Assembly: GCA_002706685.1 (NCBI GenBank)
Contig: PALV01000001.1
Coordinates: 1-64,000, forward strand
Reading direction: 5' to 3'
Length of the DNA stretch: 64,000 nt
Source: Gammaproteobacteria bacterium
Lineage (GTDB): Bacteria; Pseudomonadota; Gammaproteobacteria; Pseudomonadales; Pseudohongiellaceae
A program made the translations under genes and the position numbers. The notes beneath the pieces are model-generated. The model did not search any database, had not been told where the DNA came from, and was given only the letters and a program-made list of their open reading frames with translations. The stretch's first letter is position 1, and every line of letters starts with the position of its first letter. Of this stretch, positions 26,501-34,474 are shown piece after piece.

Positions 26501-26710
26501 CTGCGCCCTGTGGTCATGACCGTGGCGGCCATCACAGTGGGCCTGTTGCCGATCATGCAGGGGCACGGCACCGGCGGGGAAATCATGCAGCGCATAGCGA
26601 CACCGATGGTGGGCGGCATGGTCAGCACCCTGGTGCTGACCCTGCTGGTGTTGCCTGCAGTGTATTTTTTATGGCAAAGGTGGCAACTGCACTCTGAACT
26701 CCTGAAGTAG
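23576..26710 (+). CDS. cusA: Cu(I)/Ag(I) RND efflux pump, inner-membrane subunit
   Basis: A 1044-residue heavy-metal-efflux RND protein with about 12 membrane helices in two halves and two large periplasmic loops. The motif MPPLDEGDWMYMPTTRPG (about 557-574) and nearby FGKIGRADTATDPAP are characteristic of Cu/Ag-specific CusA rather than Co/Zn/Cd CzcA. Proton-relay residues lie in the helix with GAMVDGAIVMIENVHK (about 401-416). CusA exports periplasmic and cytoplasmic Cu(I) through CusC. Start overlaps the cusB stop by 4 bases. Confidence 0.95.
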   Translation: MIEAVIRASLRNRGLVLVAALLLTMAGLLNLRTMPVDALPDLSDVQVIIRTPFAGQAPQVVEDQVTYPLTTAMLSVPGAETVRGYSFFGDSYVYIIFSDDTDPYWARSRVLEYLSQVSSRLPDGVAPALGPDATGVGWVYEYALVDRSNQHDLSQLRAIQDWFLKYELQTVAGVSEVASVGGMVKQYQVIVEPDRLSAYGLTLSAVNQAIRAGNQEVGGSVIEMAETEFMVRATGYIQGLDDLRAIPLKVTQDGTAVLLGDVARVQTGPQLRRGVADLNGEGEVAGGIVVMRSGENAQATIAAVKQRLDELQASLPEGVEIVPTYDRSELIGRSVDNLYSKLLEEFAVVAFICALFLFHLRSSLVAIATLPLGILAALLIMRGQDLNANIMSLGGIAIAIGAMVDGAIVMIENVHKHLEHDPEKAKTDRWGVIARASAEVGPALFFSLLIITFSFLPVFTLEAQEGRLFAPLAFTKTYAMAAAAILSITVVPVLMGYLIRGKILPENKNPVNRLLGWIYRPVIGMVMRAPWVMVAAGILVMTSAIWPLSRLGSEFMPPLDEGDWMYMPTTRPGLSIGEATQLLQQTDRLIKSVPEVAQVFGKIGRADTATDPAPLSMIETIIRFKPESEWREGMTIERIREEIRRTVDLPGVTNAWVMPIKTRIDMLATGIKTPVGIKIGGPELPVIQNIGADIEALLPQVQGTASVFAERVAGGRYVTVDIDRAAAARHGLNIDEVQAVVSSAIGGMNVSETIEGLERFPINVRYPQEIRNSVDAIRDLPVLTSQGARIRLGDVAHIEIQDGPPMIKSENSRPTGWVYVDIAERDIGSYVQAAQQHLADNLALPAGYSLTWSGQYEYMERAKERLTLVVPLTLLIIAFLLYMAFRGLAEVLIIMATLPMAIAGSSWLLWWLAFDLSVAVAVGFIALAGVAVEIGVIMLIYLNQYRARYLAEAREQGGPTVEGLRDAIAKGALQRLRPVVMTVAAITVGLLPIMQGHGTGGEIMQRIATPMVGGMVSTLVLTLLVLPAVYFLWQRWQLHSELLK

Positions 26711-26913
26711 CCGCACGCAAGGCAAGGCCCCTTCAGCATCATCAGGTGGGGGCTGCCTCACCATCGGAGTGTTTCCGAACGCCATAATTAATCGTGAACA
26801 TAGGACTGTTATTGTGGTCATGGGAATTCCCGCAAACTCCCGCATTCTAACGGTTTCAAACCCGAGGACAGTCTACCTAAAGGATTTCAAACCATTGTTA
26901 TAAAAGGAAATAT

Positions 26914-26990
26914 TGGCGCACCCGGAGAGATTCGAACTCCCGACCAAGTGGTTCGAAGCCACCTACTCTATCCAGCTGAGCTACGGGTGC
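26914..26990 (-). tRNA. tRNA-Arg (anticodon TCG)
   Basis: The minus strand folds as a complete cloverleaf: acceptor GCACCCG paired with CGGGTGC, D-arm with AGCTC, anticodon stem GTGG/CCAC around the loop CTTCGAA (anticodon TCG, reading CGA), T-arm with GTTCGAATC, and an encoded CCA (26914-26916). It stands alone between the metal-resistance block and the GGDEF gene. Its 3' end points toward the copper genes. Confidence 0.95.
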
Positions 26991-27047
26991 ATAACTTTTG
27001 GTGTTTTATTTTAATCACTGTCACCTGCAGTGGTTACGTGGGGCGGC

Positions 27048-27076
27048 ATTATATAGTGATCAAATGCGAAGGTCAC
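27048..27076 (-). promoter_or_regulatory. Promoter of the tRNA-Arg gene
   Basis: On the minus strand, GTGACC (27071-27076) and TATAAT (27048-27053) are 17 bp apart and are followed by a GC-rich discriminator (GCCGCCCC), as expected for a stable-RNA promoter under growth-rate control. The predicted transcript would begin about 50 nt before the mature tRNA 5' end. Confidence 0.6.
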
Positions 27077-27082
27077 CTGTCA

Positions 27083-29455
27083 TTATGCAGATTGTTCGTC
27101 TTCGGGCTTATACACTCGGTAATGGTTGCGACCGCCGCGTTTTACCTGGTATAGCGCAATATCCGCTTTTCGCAGTAATTCCTCGGCCGAGTCTGGATCA
27201 TTCGGATCGAAGATAACGACACCAACGCTTAACGAGACCTTGAATTGCTGTAACCCTGTATCGAAGGGCTCTCGAATGGCATAAAACACCTTTCGTGCGA
27301 CCAGCTCGGCATCCTCAGCAGAGCTGATTTCAGCCAGCAGCAGAACAAACTCGTCGCCACCCTGTCTCGCCAATGTGTCACTGGCACGAACGCTGTCGCC
27401 TAATTGTTTTGCGATCCACTTTAGCAGCTCATCTCCTACATCATGCCCGTACTGATCATTAACCTGCTTAAAGTGGTCAACATCGATAAACATAAGCGCA
27501 AACTTACGTTTGTGGCGCCGGCATAGAGCGATAGTTTGAGCCAGTCTCTGCTGAAGAAGTCTACGGTTAGGCAAGTCGGTGAGATCGTCGTGACTTGCCT
27601 GATAGGCCACTTTTTTTGCCAGTTCTTTGCGATCGGTAATATTTTCTATCTGGGAGACGAAGTGCAATGGATTGCCGTTCGCGTCCCTGACCAGTGACAC
27701 ACTCAGTACGATCCATATCTGGGAGCCATCCTTGCAGAAATAGCGTTTTTCCATCTGGTAACTGGGTATCTTTCCCGCGACCAGCGCATTTAGCAACTCC
27801 ATGTCCCGATCGAGATCATCAGGATGAGTGATGTCCTGAAACGTCAGTTTTAATAATTCATCTTCCTCGTATCCCAGCATGTCCAGCAATGCCCGGTTTA
27901 CTTCCAGCCACTCACCCTGCAGGCCCACCAGCGCCATGCCGATCGCAGCTGTCCCAAATGCACCGCGGAAGCGCTGATCACTCTCACTGAGCGCCAGCTC
28001 AAGCTTTTTCTGCAGGTCAATGTCAGTATGGGTGCCAATAGTCCGCGCTGCGCTACCCTCACTGTCTCTGGTAACGATTGCACCCCTGGTCAGAATCCAG
28101 CGCCAACTGCCATCTCGTGCAAGCATCCGATGCTGTACACTGTAAGTCGATGTCTTGCCGGCAAGAAAATCTGAAATCGCAGTCTCTGCCTTCTCCCGAT
28201 CTTCCGGATGAACCAGGCGCTGCCATTCTGAAAACTCGTTTTTTACCTCATCCTCAGCGTAGCCAAGCATGGACTTCCACTCTTTATTGTAGTTGACCTC
28301 ATTGGTCAGATTGTTCCAGTCCCAGACGCCATGACCAGCACCAGATAGTGCAGACTTCCAGCGAAACTCTGTCTCTGAAAGTTCACGGTTGATGACTGCC
28401 GCCCGGGCTTCAGCCCTTTCTCTGCCAGATGCCAGAGACCAGACCAGAATTGTCAGCAGCGCCGTAAACAATCCACCAATGAACAATACGACATCGGGCT
28501 CAGCGCCTTGATGGTCCTGGATAAAACTGTCGTCTGCCAGAAACCTCACTGTCCAGATCCGCTGTGAGATTCTCAATTGCTCTGTTCGCGAAAAAGCCCA
28601 TTCTGTCGAAGAATCGCTTTCGGCAATGGTTGAATAGAGCAGTGCCCGTTCATTCATTTCAGGGCCATCAAAAACACTGAAAGCAATTGGGGATTCGTCC
28701 AGTTGTATGCCTTCCATCAGGATATCCATGCTGAACGGTGCGTATACCCATCCAAAGATGTCGCTGGAGTCTGCTCCGGCCAGGCCCACTTCCCGTTCGT
28801 AGACGGGCAAATACAACAGCACGCCAGCAACGGGACCACGATCTGCGTCCTGAACCAGGCTGACTTTACCCGAGAGCGTCAATTCACCACTGGCTTGTGA
28901 CTGATCCATCGCCTCGCGCCTGACCTGTTCAGAGTACATGTCATAGCCAAAGGCGTTCAGGTTGTTGCCGCTAAACGGCTCGATATAAACTATCGAGGTA
29001 TATCGATCACGATCACCCGCCGGGTGAACCGAATAAAATGGGAAACCGCTCTCCTAGATTCGCTCGATATGCGCATCCAGACTCTCTGGGTCTAAATCCT
29101 GCGCGAATGCGATACCCAAAATGCCTGGGTAGTTTTCATTCAGAGCCAGCTCGTTGGCGTAATTGCGGAACTCCTCGCGATCTACACGATTTGAAGCAAC
29201 GAATAGACCTTTAAGCCCACGGATCACCTGACCATAGGTCTCCATGCGCTCCTGGATTAGTTCCAGACCCTCGCCGGTTTCCTCTTCGAAGCGATCCTGG
29301 TCTTCCAGATTAACGGCACGTATGGCTCCTTGCCATGACAGAGTTGTCAGCAATGCACCGACTATTAATACAGCCAATGTCAACAAGATAACTCGTGTGG
29401 AGCGGAACCACGACTCAGAGAACATTTTCGTCCGACTCAGCATCTTCTTTCTCAA
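27083..29455 (-). pseudogene. CHASE-PAS-PAS-GGDEF diguanylate cyclase gene interrupted by an amber codon
   Basis: One continuous frame of 791 codons runs from TTG 29455 (or ATG 29443) to the stop at 27083, broken only by a single TAG at 29054-29056. The 133 residues before it contain a membrane helix and the first part of a CHASE sensor domain. The residues after it complete CHASE (ESGFPFYSVHPAG, NLNAFGYDMYSE), a second helix, two PAS/PAC domains and a GGDEF domain with the variant active site GGDEF (RQGGDEFVLLL). A full protein would make cyclic di-GMP. The downstream part has no good start before 28939, so the gene is probably inactive, unless the TAG is suppressed or a sequence error. Its 5' end overlaps the M48 gene stop. 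Confidence 0.82.
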
Positions 29456-31074
29456 TTTACGGAGGCGCTGCGCACCAGCACCTGAGCCTGCACCGCCTGA
29501 GGCGGAACGTCGGCCGGCAACACCAGCCCGGAATCGTAGTCTCGTGCATCGCCAGCGGACAGGTTGCGAACGTCCACAACTCGACGCACTCGCTCACGCC
29601 CCACACTGGCCTGCAGCTCCACGGAGGCCTGAGTGATAGTCATCGGTGCCGCATTACCCACTCGCACCATCACACGGCCGTCATTGCTGACGTAGGCAGA
29701 TGTCTGCAGATAGTTGGCCGGGTTGTCAGCCACATCCAGTCGCAGGAAGGCCGAACGGGCCGATTCACCGATGCTGCCGGGTGCTGAGGCCGCCTGCTGA
29801 AAGTACTGCTTGGCCGCATTTCGGTTGTTATCAGCCAGCGCCATGGTGCCCAGCTCATTCATGGCCAGCGCCGTTGGCAGCAAATCAACGCTGGCCTGCA
29901 AATCTGCCTGCGCACGGCTGCGATTACCCTGTCGGGCATGAGCCAGCCCCCTGCCCAGGTAGTAATCGAAATAGGCATCATCCCGCGCCAGCGCGCTGTT
30001 GTAATGATCAATGGCTGCACTGTAGCGACGCTGCATCAGGGCGATGTCACCATTCAAACCATGAAACCGTGCCTCCTGCGGTAGCATCGCGATGGCTTCA
30101 TCCAGTTTTTGCTGAGCGTCTTCAACACGATCATCTCTAATCAGCGTCATGGCTTCGTCAAAGGCATCGTAAGCGGGCTTTGTTTCCCGCAGGAAGGCCA
30201 TTTGCTGCTGGTATCGCTGCTCGCCCTGCTCACCGCCGGTGTAACCTTCCGCGCGCAGCTGAGCCACCAGCTCGCGATTATTCTGCACTCGCTCAACAGA
30301 CGGCGGGTGGCTGGCAAACAGGCCCTGAAGCCATCCCTGCGACGTTCGCCCTTCTGAAAGCCGAACAAAGGTTTCCTGCAGTTGTACTGCCGCGGCCGGA
30401 TCATAACCGGCCTCAGCGAGGTAGCGTGTGCCGTAAAGGTCTGCTTCGCGCTCTGCCTCGCGCCCATAACTCTGGCTGATCAATTGTGCCCCGAGAGAAG
30501 CGCCGCCAACGATGGCTCCTGCGTAGGCATTATCACTGGCTGCAATGGCAGTGACAGCCAATGCGCCCTGCAAAAGAACACCTCTTTCCATGGACTGCGC
30601 GCCATGCCTGGCTGCCGCGTGAACCACCTCATGCCCCAGCACTGCTGCCAGTTCGGCCTCGCTGTCCATTTCATACAGCAGACCACGATTGACGGCAATC
30701 TTGCCACCGGGCAGCGCCCAGGCGTTGGGCACGGAGTTGTTGAGTACCACAAATTCATAGGGCAGCTGGCGCGGACTGTGCCGGGCTACGCGCTGGCCCA
30801 CCTCACTGACGTAGGCGGTCAGCTCTGGATCAATCTTGAACTCTCCGCCCTGGCTTTGCTGGGTAGGACCATAATTCTCCTGCCCGATCGCAACTTCTTC
30901 CCGCTCGGATACCAGCGTGAGCTCGCGATCACCGGTTACTGGATTAACGGCGCAGGCCTGCAGCACGCCCACACACACCGCCATTATCGCCAGACGACTG
31001 AACATGCCCGAGAATCCGACTGGAAAAGCTGCAACCAGCGCTGTCTTGGATAATCGCCCCTGATTCATGTTCAT
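29452..31074 (-). CDS. M48-family metalloprotease lipoprotein with TPR repeats (BepA-like)
   Basis: GGAGG precedes the ATG at 31074 by 7 nt, so this is preferred to the ATG at 31092; 540 residues. A signal peptide ends in a lipobox (GVLQAC, Cys about 41). The M48 zinc site HEVVHAAARH lies near 148-157, and the third ligand Glu is in the EREADLYG block (about 208-215). The C-terminal 250 residues look like tetratricopeptide repeats. BepA-type proteins process or degrade outer-membrane proteins in the periplasm. Its stop overlaps the start of the GGDEF gene, so the two were probably cotranscribed. Confidence 0.88.
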   Translation of the reverse strand: MNMNQGRLSKTALVAAFPVGFSGMFSRLAIMAVCVGVLQACAVNPVTGDRELTLVSEREEVAIGQENYGPTQQSQGGEFKIDPELTAYVSEVGQRVARHSPRQLPYEFVVLNNSVPNAWALPGGKIAVNRGLLYEMDSEAELAAVLGHEVVHAAARHGAQSMERGVLLQGALAVTAIAASDNAYAGAIVGGASLGAQLISQSYGREAEREADLYGTRYLAEAGYDPAAAVQLQETFVRLSEGRTSQGWLQGLFASHPPSVERVQNNRELVAQLRAEGYTGGEQGEQRYQQQMAFLRETKPAYDAFDEAMTLIRDDRVEDAQQKLDEAIAMLPQEARFHGLNGDIALMQRRYSAAIDHYNSALARDDAYFDYYLGRGLAHARQGNRSRAQADLQASVDLLPTALAMNELGTMALADNNRNAAKQYFQQAASAPGSIGESARSAFLRLDVADNPANYLQTSAYVSNDGRVMVRVGNAAPMTITQASVELQASVGRERVRRVVDVRNLSAGDARDYDSGLVLPADVPPQAVQAQVLVRSASVN

Positions 31075-31092
31075 TGTTGTGCCTCCCATCAT

Positions 31093-31440
31093 CCGTCTTC
31101 CTTATTCGTCGACCAAACGCACTTATGATCTGGCCGATCGCAATTGCCACGCGCAAACTCTATTTCTGTCAGATTATCAGTCCTGCCACGGTCTTGGAAT
31201 ATAAGTTGTGTAAGTCATGTCTAATCTCAACGAAATCGGACGGAGTTCTATTCAGTTTTCACCTGACTTTGGGAAATTGCCGTACATACGCGTCAAATCA
31301 TGAACCCGTTCACTGTCACGTTCTGTTGCAGGCCGGAGCTTCCTTGGGTTTGGCAAACGCGTTACTATCGGCTCCCCTAGATCCCCTTCTAATAAAAATA
31401 ATCCAACTGTTCAGACCCATACTCACAGAGGAGAATACCT
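31093..31440. other. Intergenic region between divergent M48 and PQQ dehydrogenase genes
   Basis: About 350 bp with no gene, RNA or clear inverted repeat seen. It must contain the promoters of the two divergent genes, but no convincing -35/-10 pair was identified by eye. The GTG start of the dehydrogenase at 31441 is preceded by GAGGAG. Confidence 0.5.
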
Positions 31441-33627
31441 GTGGTTAGAGTATTCCTAATCATGTTTTTGCCACTAATTGCTGCGATCAATGCGCAGGCA
31501 CAGACCGCATCGGTAGAGCGCGGCTCGGAACTTTTCCAGTCGGAATGCGCCCGTTGCCATGTGCAGGCTGACATTGAGATGCGTATTGCCAATCGCTGGC
31601 TGGACCGCCCTGCCAGTGAGCTGTACGCAGCAATAATGGCAACCATGCCTGCCGAGACACCCGGCTCACTGAGCCCGGAACAGTACCTGGACCTGACTGC
31701 GCACGTCATGCAGATGGGCCGCGTGAACGCGCCGATCGCCGGATTAACAGTGACTGAGCTGGCGTCTGTCAATATTGAGCAGGGCAGCGAGAATACCGGC
31801 CCGGATTATTACGCCTGGACCAGCATGTTTGGCGGCCTGAATGCAAACCGCTACGCGCCGCTTGAACAGATCAACGCCGAAAACGTCGACGAGCTGGAAA
31901 TTGCCTGGCGCTGGAAAGCCGACAATTTTGGCCCCCGTCCAGAGGGTCTGAGTGTCACCACACCGATCATGGCCAATGGCGTTCTGTATGCAACCGCTGG
32001 CACTACCCGTAATGTGGTAGCCATTGACGCAGAATCCGGCCAGACGCTGTGGATGTGGCGTCCGCAGGAAGGTCAGCGCTTTGAGGACTCTCCTCGCAAG
32101 AACTCAGGCAAAGGTGTTGCCTACTGGACAGATGGTGATCAGGAAGTCATTTTTGTGGTCACGCCTGGCTATTACCTGGCCGCACTGGACGCCAGCACTG
32201 GCTTGCCGCTGGAGTCCTTCGCCGATGGTGGCATTCTGGACCTGATGGACGGCATGCGCTTCAGTGATGTGCGCGAGGATCGAGACATTACGCTGACCTT
32301 CCCGCCGCTGGTCATCGACGATGTACTGGTCGTCGGTGCAGCCCACCAGGTGAGCATGCGCCCGCCTCACGCAGACAACGTCAAGGGTGACGTACGCGCT
32401 TTTGACATCCACACTGGCGAGTTGTTGTGGACACACCGCAACATTCCCAAACCCGGTGAGGAAGGTTACGAAACCTGGCTCAACGATTCAGCCCTGATGA
32501 CTGGTAATGGTGGCGTCTGGACCTCCATGTCGGCCGATACCGATCTTGGTCTGGTCTACCTGCCGGTAGAATCAGGCACCGGTGACCGTTTTGGTGGCGA
32601 CCGCCCGGGTACCAACCTGTTTACCGGTTCTGTCGTGGCGGTTGATTACCGCACCGGTGAGCGCAAGTGGTACTTCCAGCACCTGCGCCATGACATCTGG
32701 GACTATGACACACCCACGGCACCCATCCTTGCCGATCTCCCCGACGGGACCAAGGCCCTGGTGCAGCTGACCAAACAATCGTTTGCCTACGTGTTGAATC
32801 GTGAAACCGGCGAGCCGATCTGGGAGATGGAAGAGCGACCAGTGCCACAGACTGATGTGCCGGGTGAGTGGACATCGCCAACCCAGCCCTTCCCGACCAA
32901 GCCACCGGCTTACGATCGTCAGGGCATTTCAGAAGAAGATCTGGTTAACTTCACTCCGGAAATCTTTGCCCGCGCCAAAGAAGCGGTCAAACCTTATCGC
33001 ATGGGGCCACTGTACCAGCCACCGTCACTGGCTAATGCAGAAGACGGCACCATTGGCACCCTGAGCCTGCCAGGCACGCTGGGTGGCACCAACTGGGAAG
33101 GTGGGGTTTACGATCCGGAAACTGGCATGCTGTACGTCGCTTCTCATACAGCGGTAGCCGTGTTGTCTCTGGTCCCTGGTGCAGAGTTCTCCACCACAGA
33201 CTGGATCCAGGGTCCGGCCCGCTCACCTAACGTGGACGGCCTGCCCATTGTGCAGCCACCATGGGGCCGAATCACGGCCATCGACCTGAATGAGGGCGAT
33301 ATTGAATGGACCATGGCCAACGCCGACACGCCCGAGCGCATCAAGAATCACCCGCTGCTGGAAGGCGTTGAGCTGGATCGTACGGGTATCCCGACACGTG
33401 CTGGCCTGCTGGTAACCAAAAGCCTGCTGTTCGCCGGTGAAGGCCAGGGAGGCAACCCGGTATTCCGCGCGCATGACAAAACAACCGGCGCAATCCTCGC
33501 GGAGATCGACCTGCCGGCGTCCCAGACTGGATTGCCGATGACCTATGTACAGAACGGCAAGCAGTACATCGTGATGGCGGTCAGCGGTAACGGTCCTGCC
33601 GAACTGGTGGCTCTGGCGCTGCCCTGA
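31441..33627 (+). CDS. PQQ-dependent dehydrogenase with N-terminal cytochrome c domain
   Basis: A 728-residue periplasmic quinohaemoprotein starting at GTG 31441 (GAGGAG 7 nt upstream). A signal peptide ends at about residue 20 (NAQAQ). A cytochrome c domain follows, with haem site CARCH (about 36-40) and a candidate Met ligand near TMPAETPG. The rest is an eight-bladed PQQ propeller with repeated tryptophan-docking motifs. The two haem cysteines are the only Cys residues in the protein, so the adjacent-Cys disulfide of methanol and ethanol dehydrogenases is absent; this points to a glucose/quinate dehydrogenase-type substrate range. The haem is N-terminal, opposite to quinohaemoprotein alcohol dehydrogenases. 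No PQQ synthesis genes are in the window. Confidence 0.88.
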   Translation: MVRVFLIMFLPLIAAINAQAQTASVERGSELFQSECARCHVQADIEMRIANRWLDRPASELYAAIMATMPAETPGSLSPEQYLDLTAHVMQMGRVNAPIAGLTVTELASVNIEQGSENTGPDYYAWTSMFGGLNANRYAPLEQINAENVDELEIAWRWKADNFGPRPEGLSVTTPIMANGVLYATAGTTRNVVAIDAESGQTLWMWRPQEGQRFEDSPRKNSGKGVAYWTDGDQEVIFVVTPGYYLAALDASTGLPLESFADGGILDLMDGMRFSDVREDRDITLTFPPLVIDDVLVVGAAHQVSMRPPHADNVKGDVRAFDIHTGELLWTHRNIPKPGEEGYETWLNDSALMTGNGGVWTSMSADTDLGLVYLPVESGTGDRFGGDRPGTNLFTGSVVAVDYRTGERKWYFQHLRHDIWDYDTPTAPILADLPDGTKALVQLTKQSFAYVLNRETGEPIWEMEERPVPQTDVPGEWTSPTQPFPTKPPAYDRQGISEEDLVNFTPEIFARAKEAVKPYRMGPLYQPPSLANAEDGTIGTLSLPGTLGGTNWEGGVYDPETGMLYVASHTAVAVLSLVPGAEFSTTDWIQGPARSPNVDGLPIVQPPWGRITAIDLNEGDIEWTMANADTPERIKNHPLLEGVELDRTGIPTRAGLLVTKSLLFAGEGQGGNPVFRAHDKTTGAILAEIDLPASQTGLPMTYVQNGKQYIVMAVSGNGPAELVALALP

Positions 33628-33673
33628 GGTTTACAAAGCGCTGATTGAGGCGCTTGTTCAAACCCCGCAACAG

Positions 33674-33712
33674 AAAAAGCGACCCTTCATGCTGGAGGGT
33701 CGCTTTTTTTTT
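33674..33712 (+). terminator. Intrinsic terminator after the PQQ dehydrogenase
   Basis: Perfect 8-bp stem GCGACCCT/AGGGTCGC (33679-33686 and 33696-33703) with a 9-nt loop, followed by nine T (33704-33712) and preceded by five A, so it may work in both directions. Confidence 0.92.
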
Positions 33713-33731
33713 CGACTGCGAATTCAACCGG

Positions 33732-33753
33732 TATCGCTATGACTGTAGCGATA
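33732..33753. promoter_or_regulatory. 22-bp palindrome upstream of the ect promoter
   Basis: A perfect inverted repeat, TATCGCTA and TAGCGATA separated by 6 bp, centred about 80 bp upstream of the predicted ectABC transcription start. The size suits a dimeric regulator binding site. No regulator gene lies next to the operon. A weak hairpin role is also possible. Confidence 0.45.
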
Positions 33754-33788
33754 AAAATCCTCGCCGGGTCAGCACTTTGGATTGCGGG

Positions 33789-33817
33789 TTGGCCTCACCC
33801 GATCGTTTTGTTATAAT
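33789..33817 (+). promoter_or_regulatory. Sigma70-type promoter of ectABC
   Basis: TTGGCC (33789-33794) and a consensus TATAAT (33812-33817) are 17 bp apart. Transcription would start near 33824, leaving a leader of about 90 nt before ectA at 33914. Confidence 0.75.
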
Positions 33818-33913
33818 TATCACGCTTTCAAAATCAATAACAAAAAATTATGAAGCATTCACCAAAGCCACGAGCTTAAATCCGAGATTCAAAAACGAGA
33901 CACAAAACTTGTT

Positions 33914-34474
33914 ATGAATACTTTTCAAGAAGCGCCAGCGCTTCAAGAAAGACCCGACACAAATCAAGATATTCAGCTTCGCCCTCCAAAGGCCACCGAC
34001 GGTGCGCCGGTCCACAATCTGATTCGCAAAAGTGCGTTCCTGGACGATAACTCGCTGTACTGTTATCTGGCCATTTGCACACACTTTGCTCAAACCAGCG
34101 TGGTAGCCACCATGGGCGAGGACGTCGTAGGCGTAGTGACTGCCTACATTCCACCAGAGCAGCCGGACACACTGTTTGTGTGGCAGGTTGCTGTCGATAC
34201 GGTTGCCCAGAAACGGGGTCTGGCCAGCAAAATGCTTAATCACATCCTGGAACGCGACAACTGTAAAGCGGTCCAATATGTGGAGACTACCGTAACTGAA
34301 GATAACGCAGCTTCTCGCGCCATGTTTGCGTCACTGGCGCGGCGGCGTAAATGCGAAATCAATGAATCCGTAATGTTCGACCGTGAGGAGCACTTTCTTA
34401 ATCTTCACGACACCGAATTCAAACTCAGAATTGGCCCTTTCGCAGCGGCCAACAACCAGGGAGAAACATCATGA
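33914..34474 (+). CDS. ectA: L-2,4-diaminobutyrate acetyltransferase
   Basis: A 186-residue GNAT enzyme that acetylates L-2,4-diaminobutyrate from acetyl-CoA, the second step of ectoine synthesis. The GNAT core spans about 25-160; the acetyl-CoA loop is in a QKRGLASKML stretch (about 97-106). The start is the only ATG near the predicted promoter, though its ribosome site is weak. Its stop overlaps the ectB start (ATGA). Length and sequence match EctA proteins of marine gammaproteobacteria. Confidence 0.95.
   Translation: MNTFQEAPALQERPDTNQDIQLRPPKATDGAPVHNLIRKSAFLDDNSLYCYLAICTHFAQTSVVATMGEDVVGVVTAYIPPEQPDTLFVWQVAVDTVAQKRGLASKMLNHILERDNCKAVQYVETTVTEDNAASRAMFASLARRRKCEINESVMFDREEHFLNLHDTEFKLRIGPFAAANNQGETS

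Noticed and set aside
26711..26913. Possible integrase attachment repeat next to the tRNA
   Set aside because: No copy of the tRNA 3' end was found inside the window, so an att site cannot be claimed.
27083..28939. Downstream half of the GGDEF gene as a separate intact gene
   Set aside because: The same frame upstream encodes the missing CHASE half, broken only by a TAG, so it is one interrupted gene.
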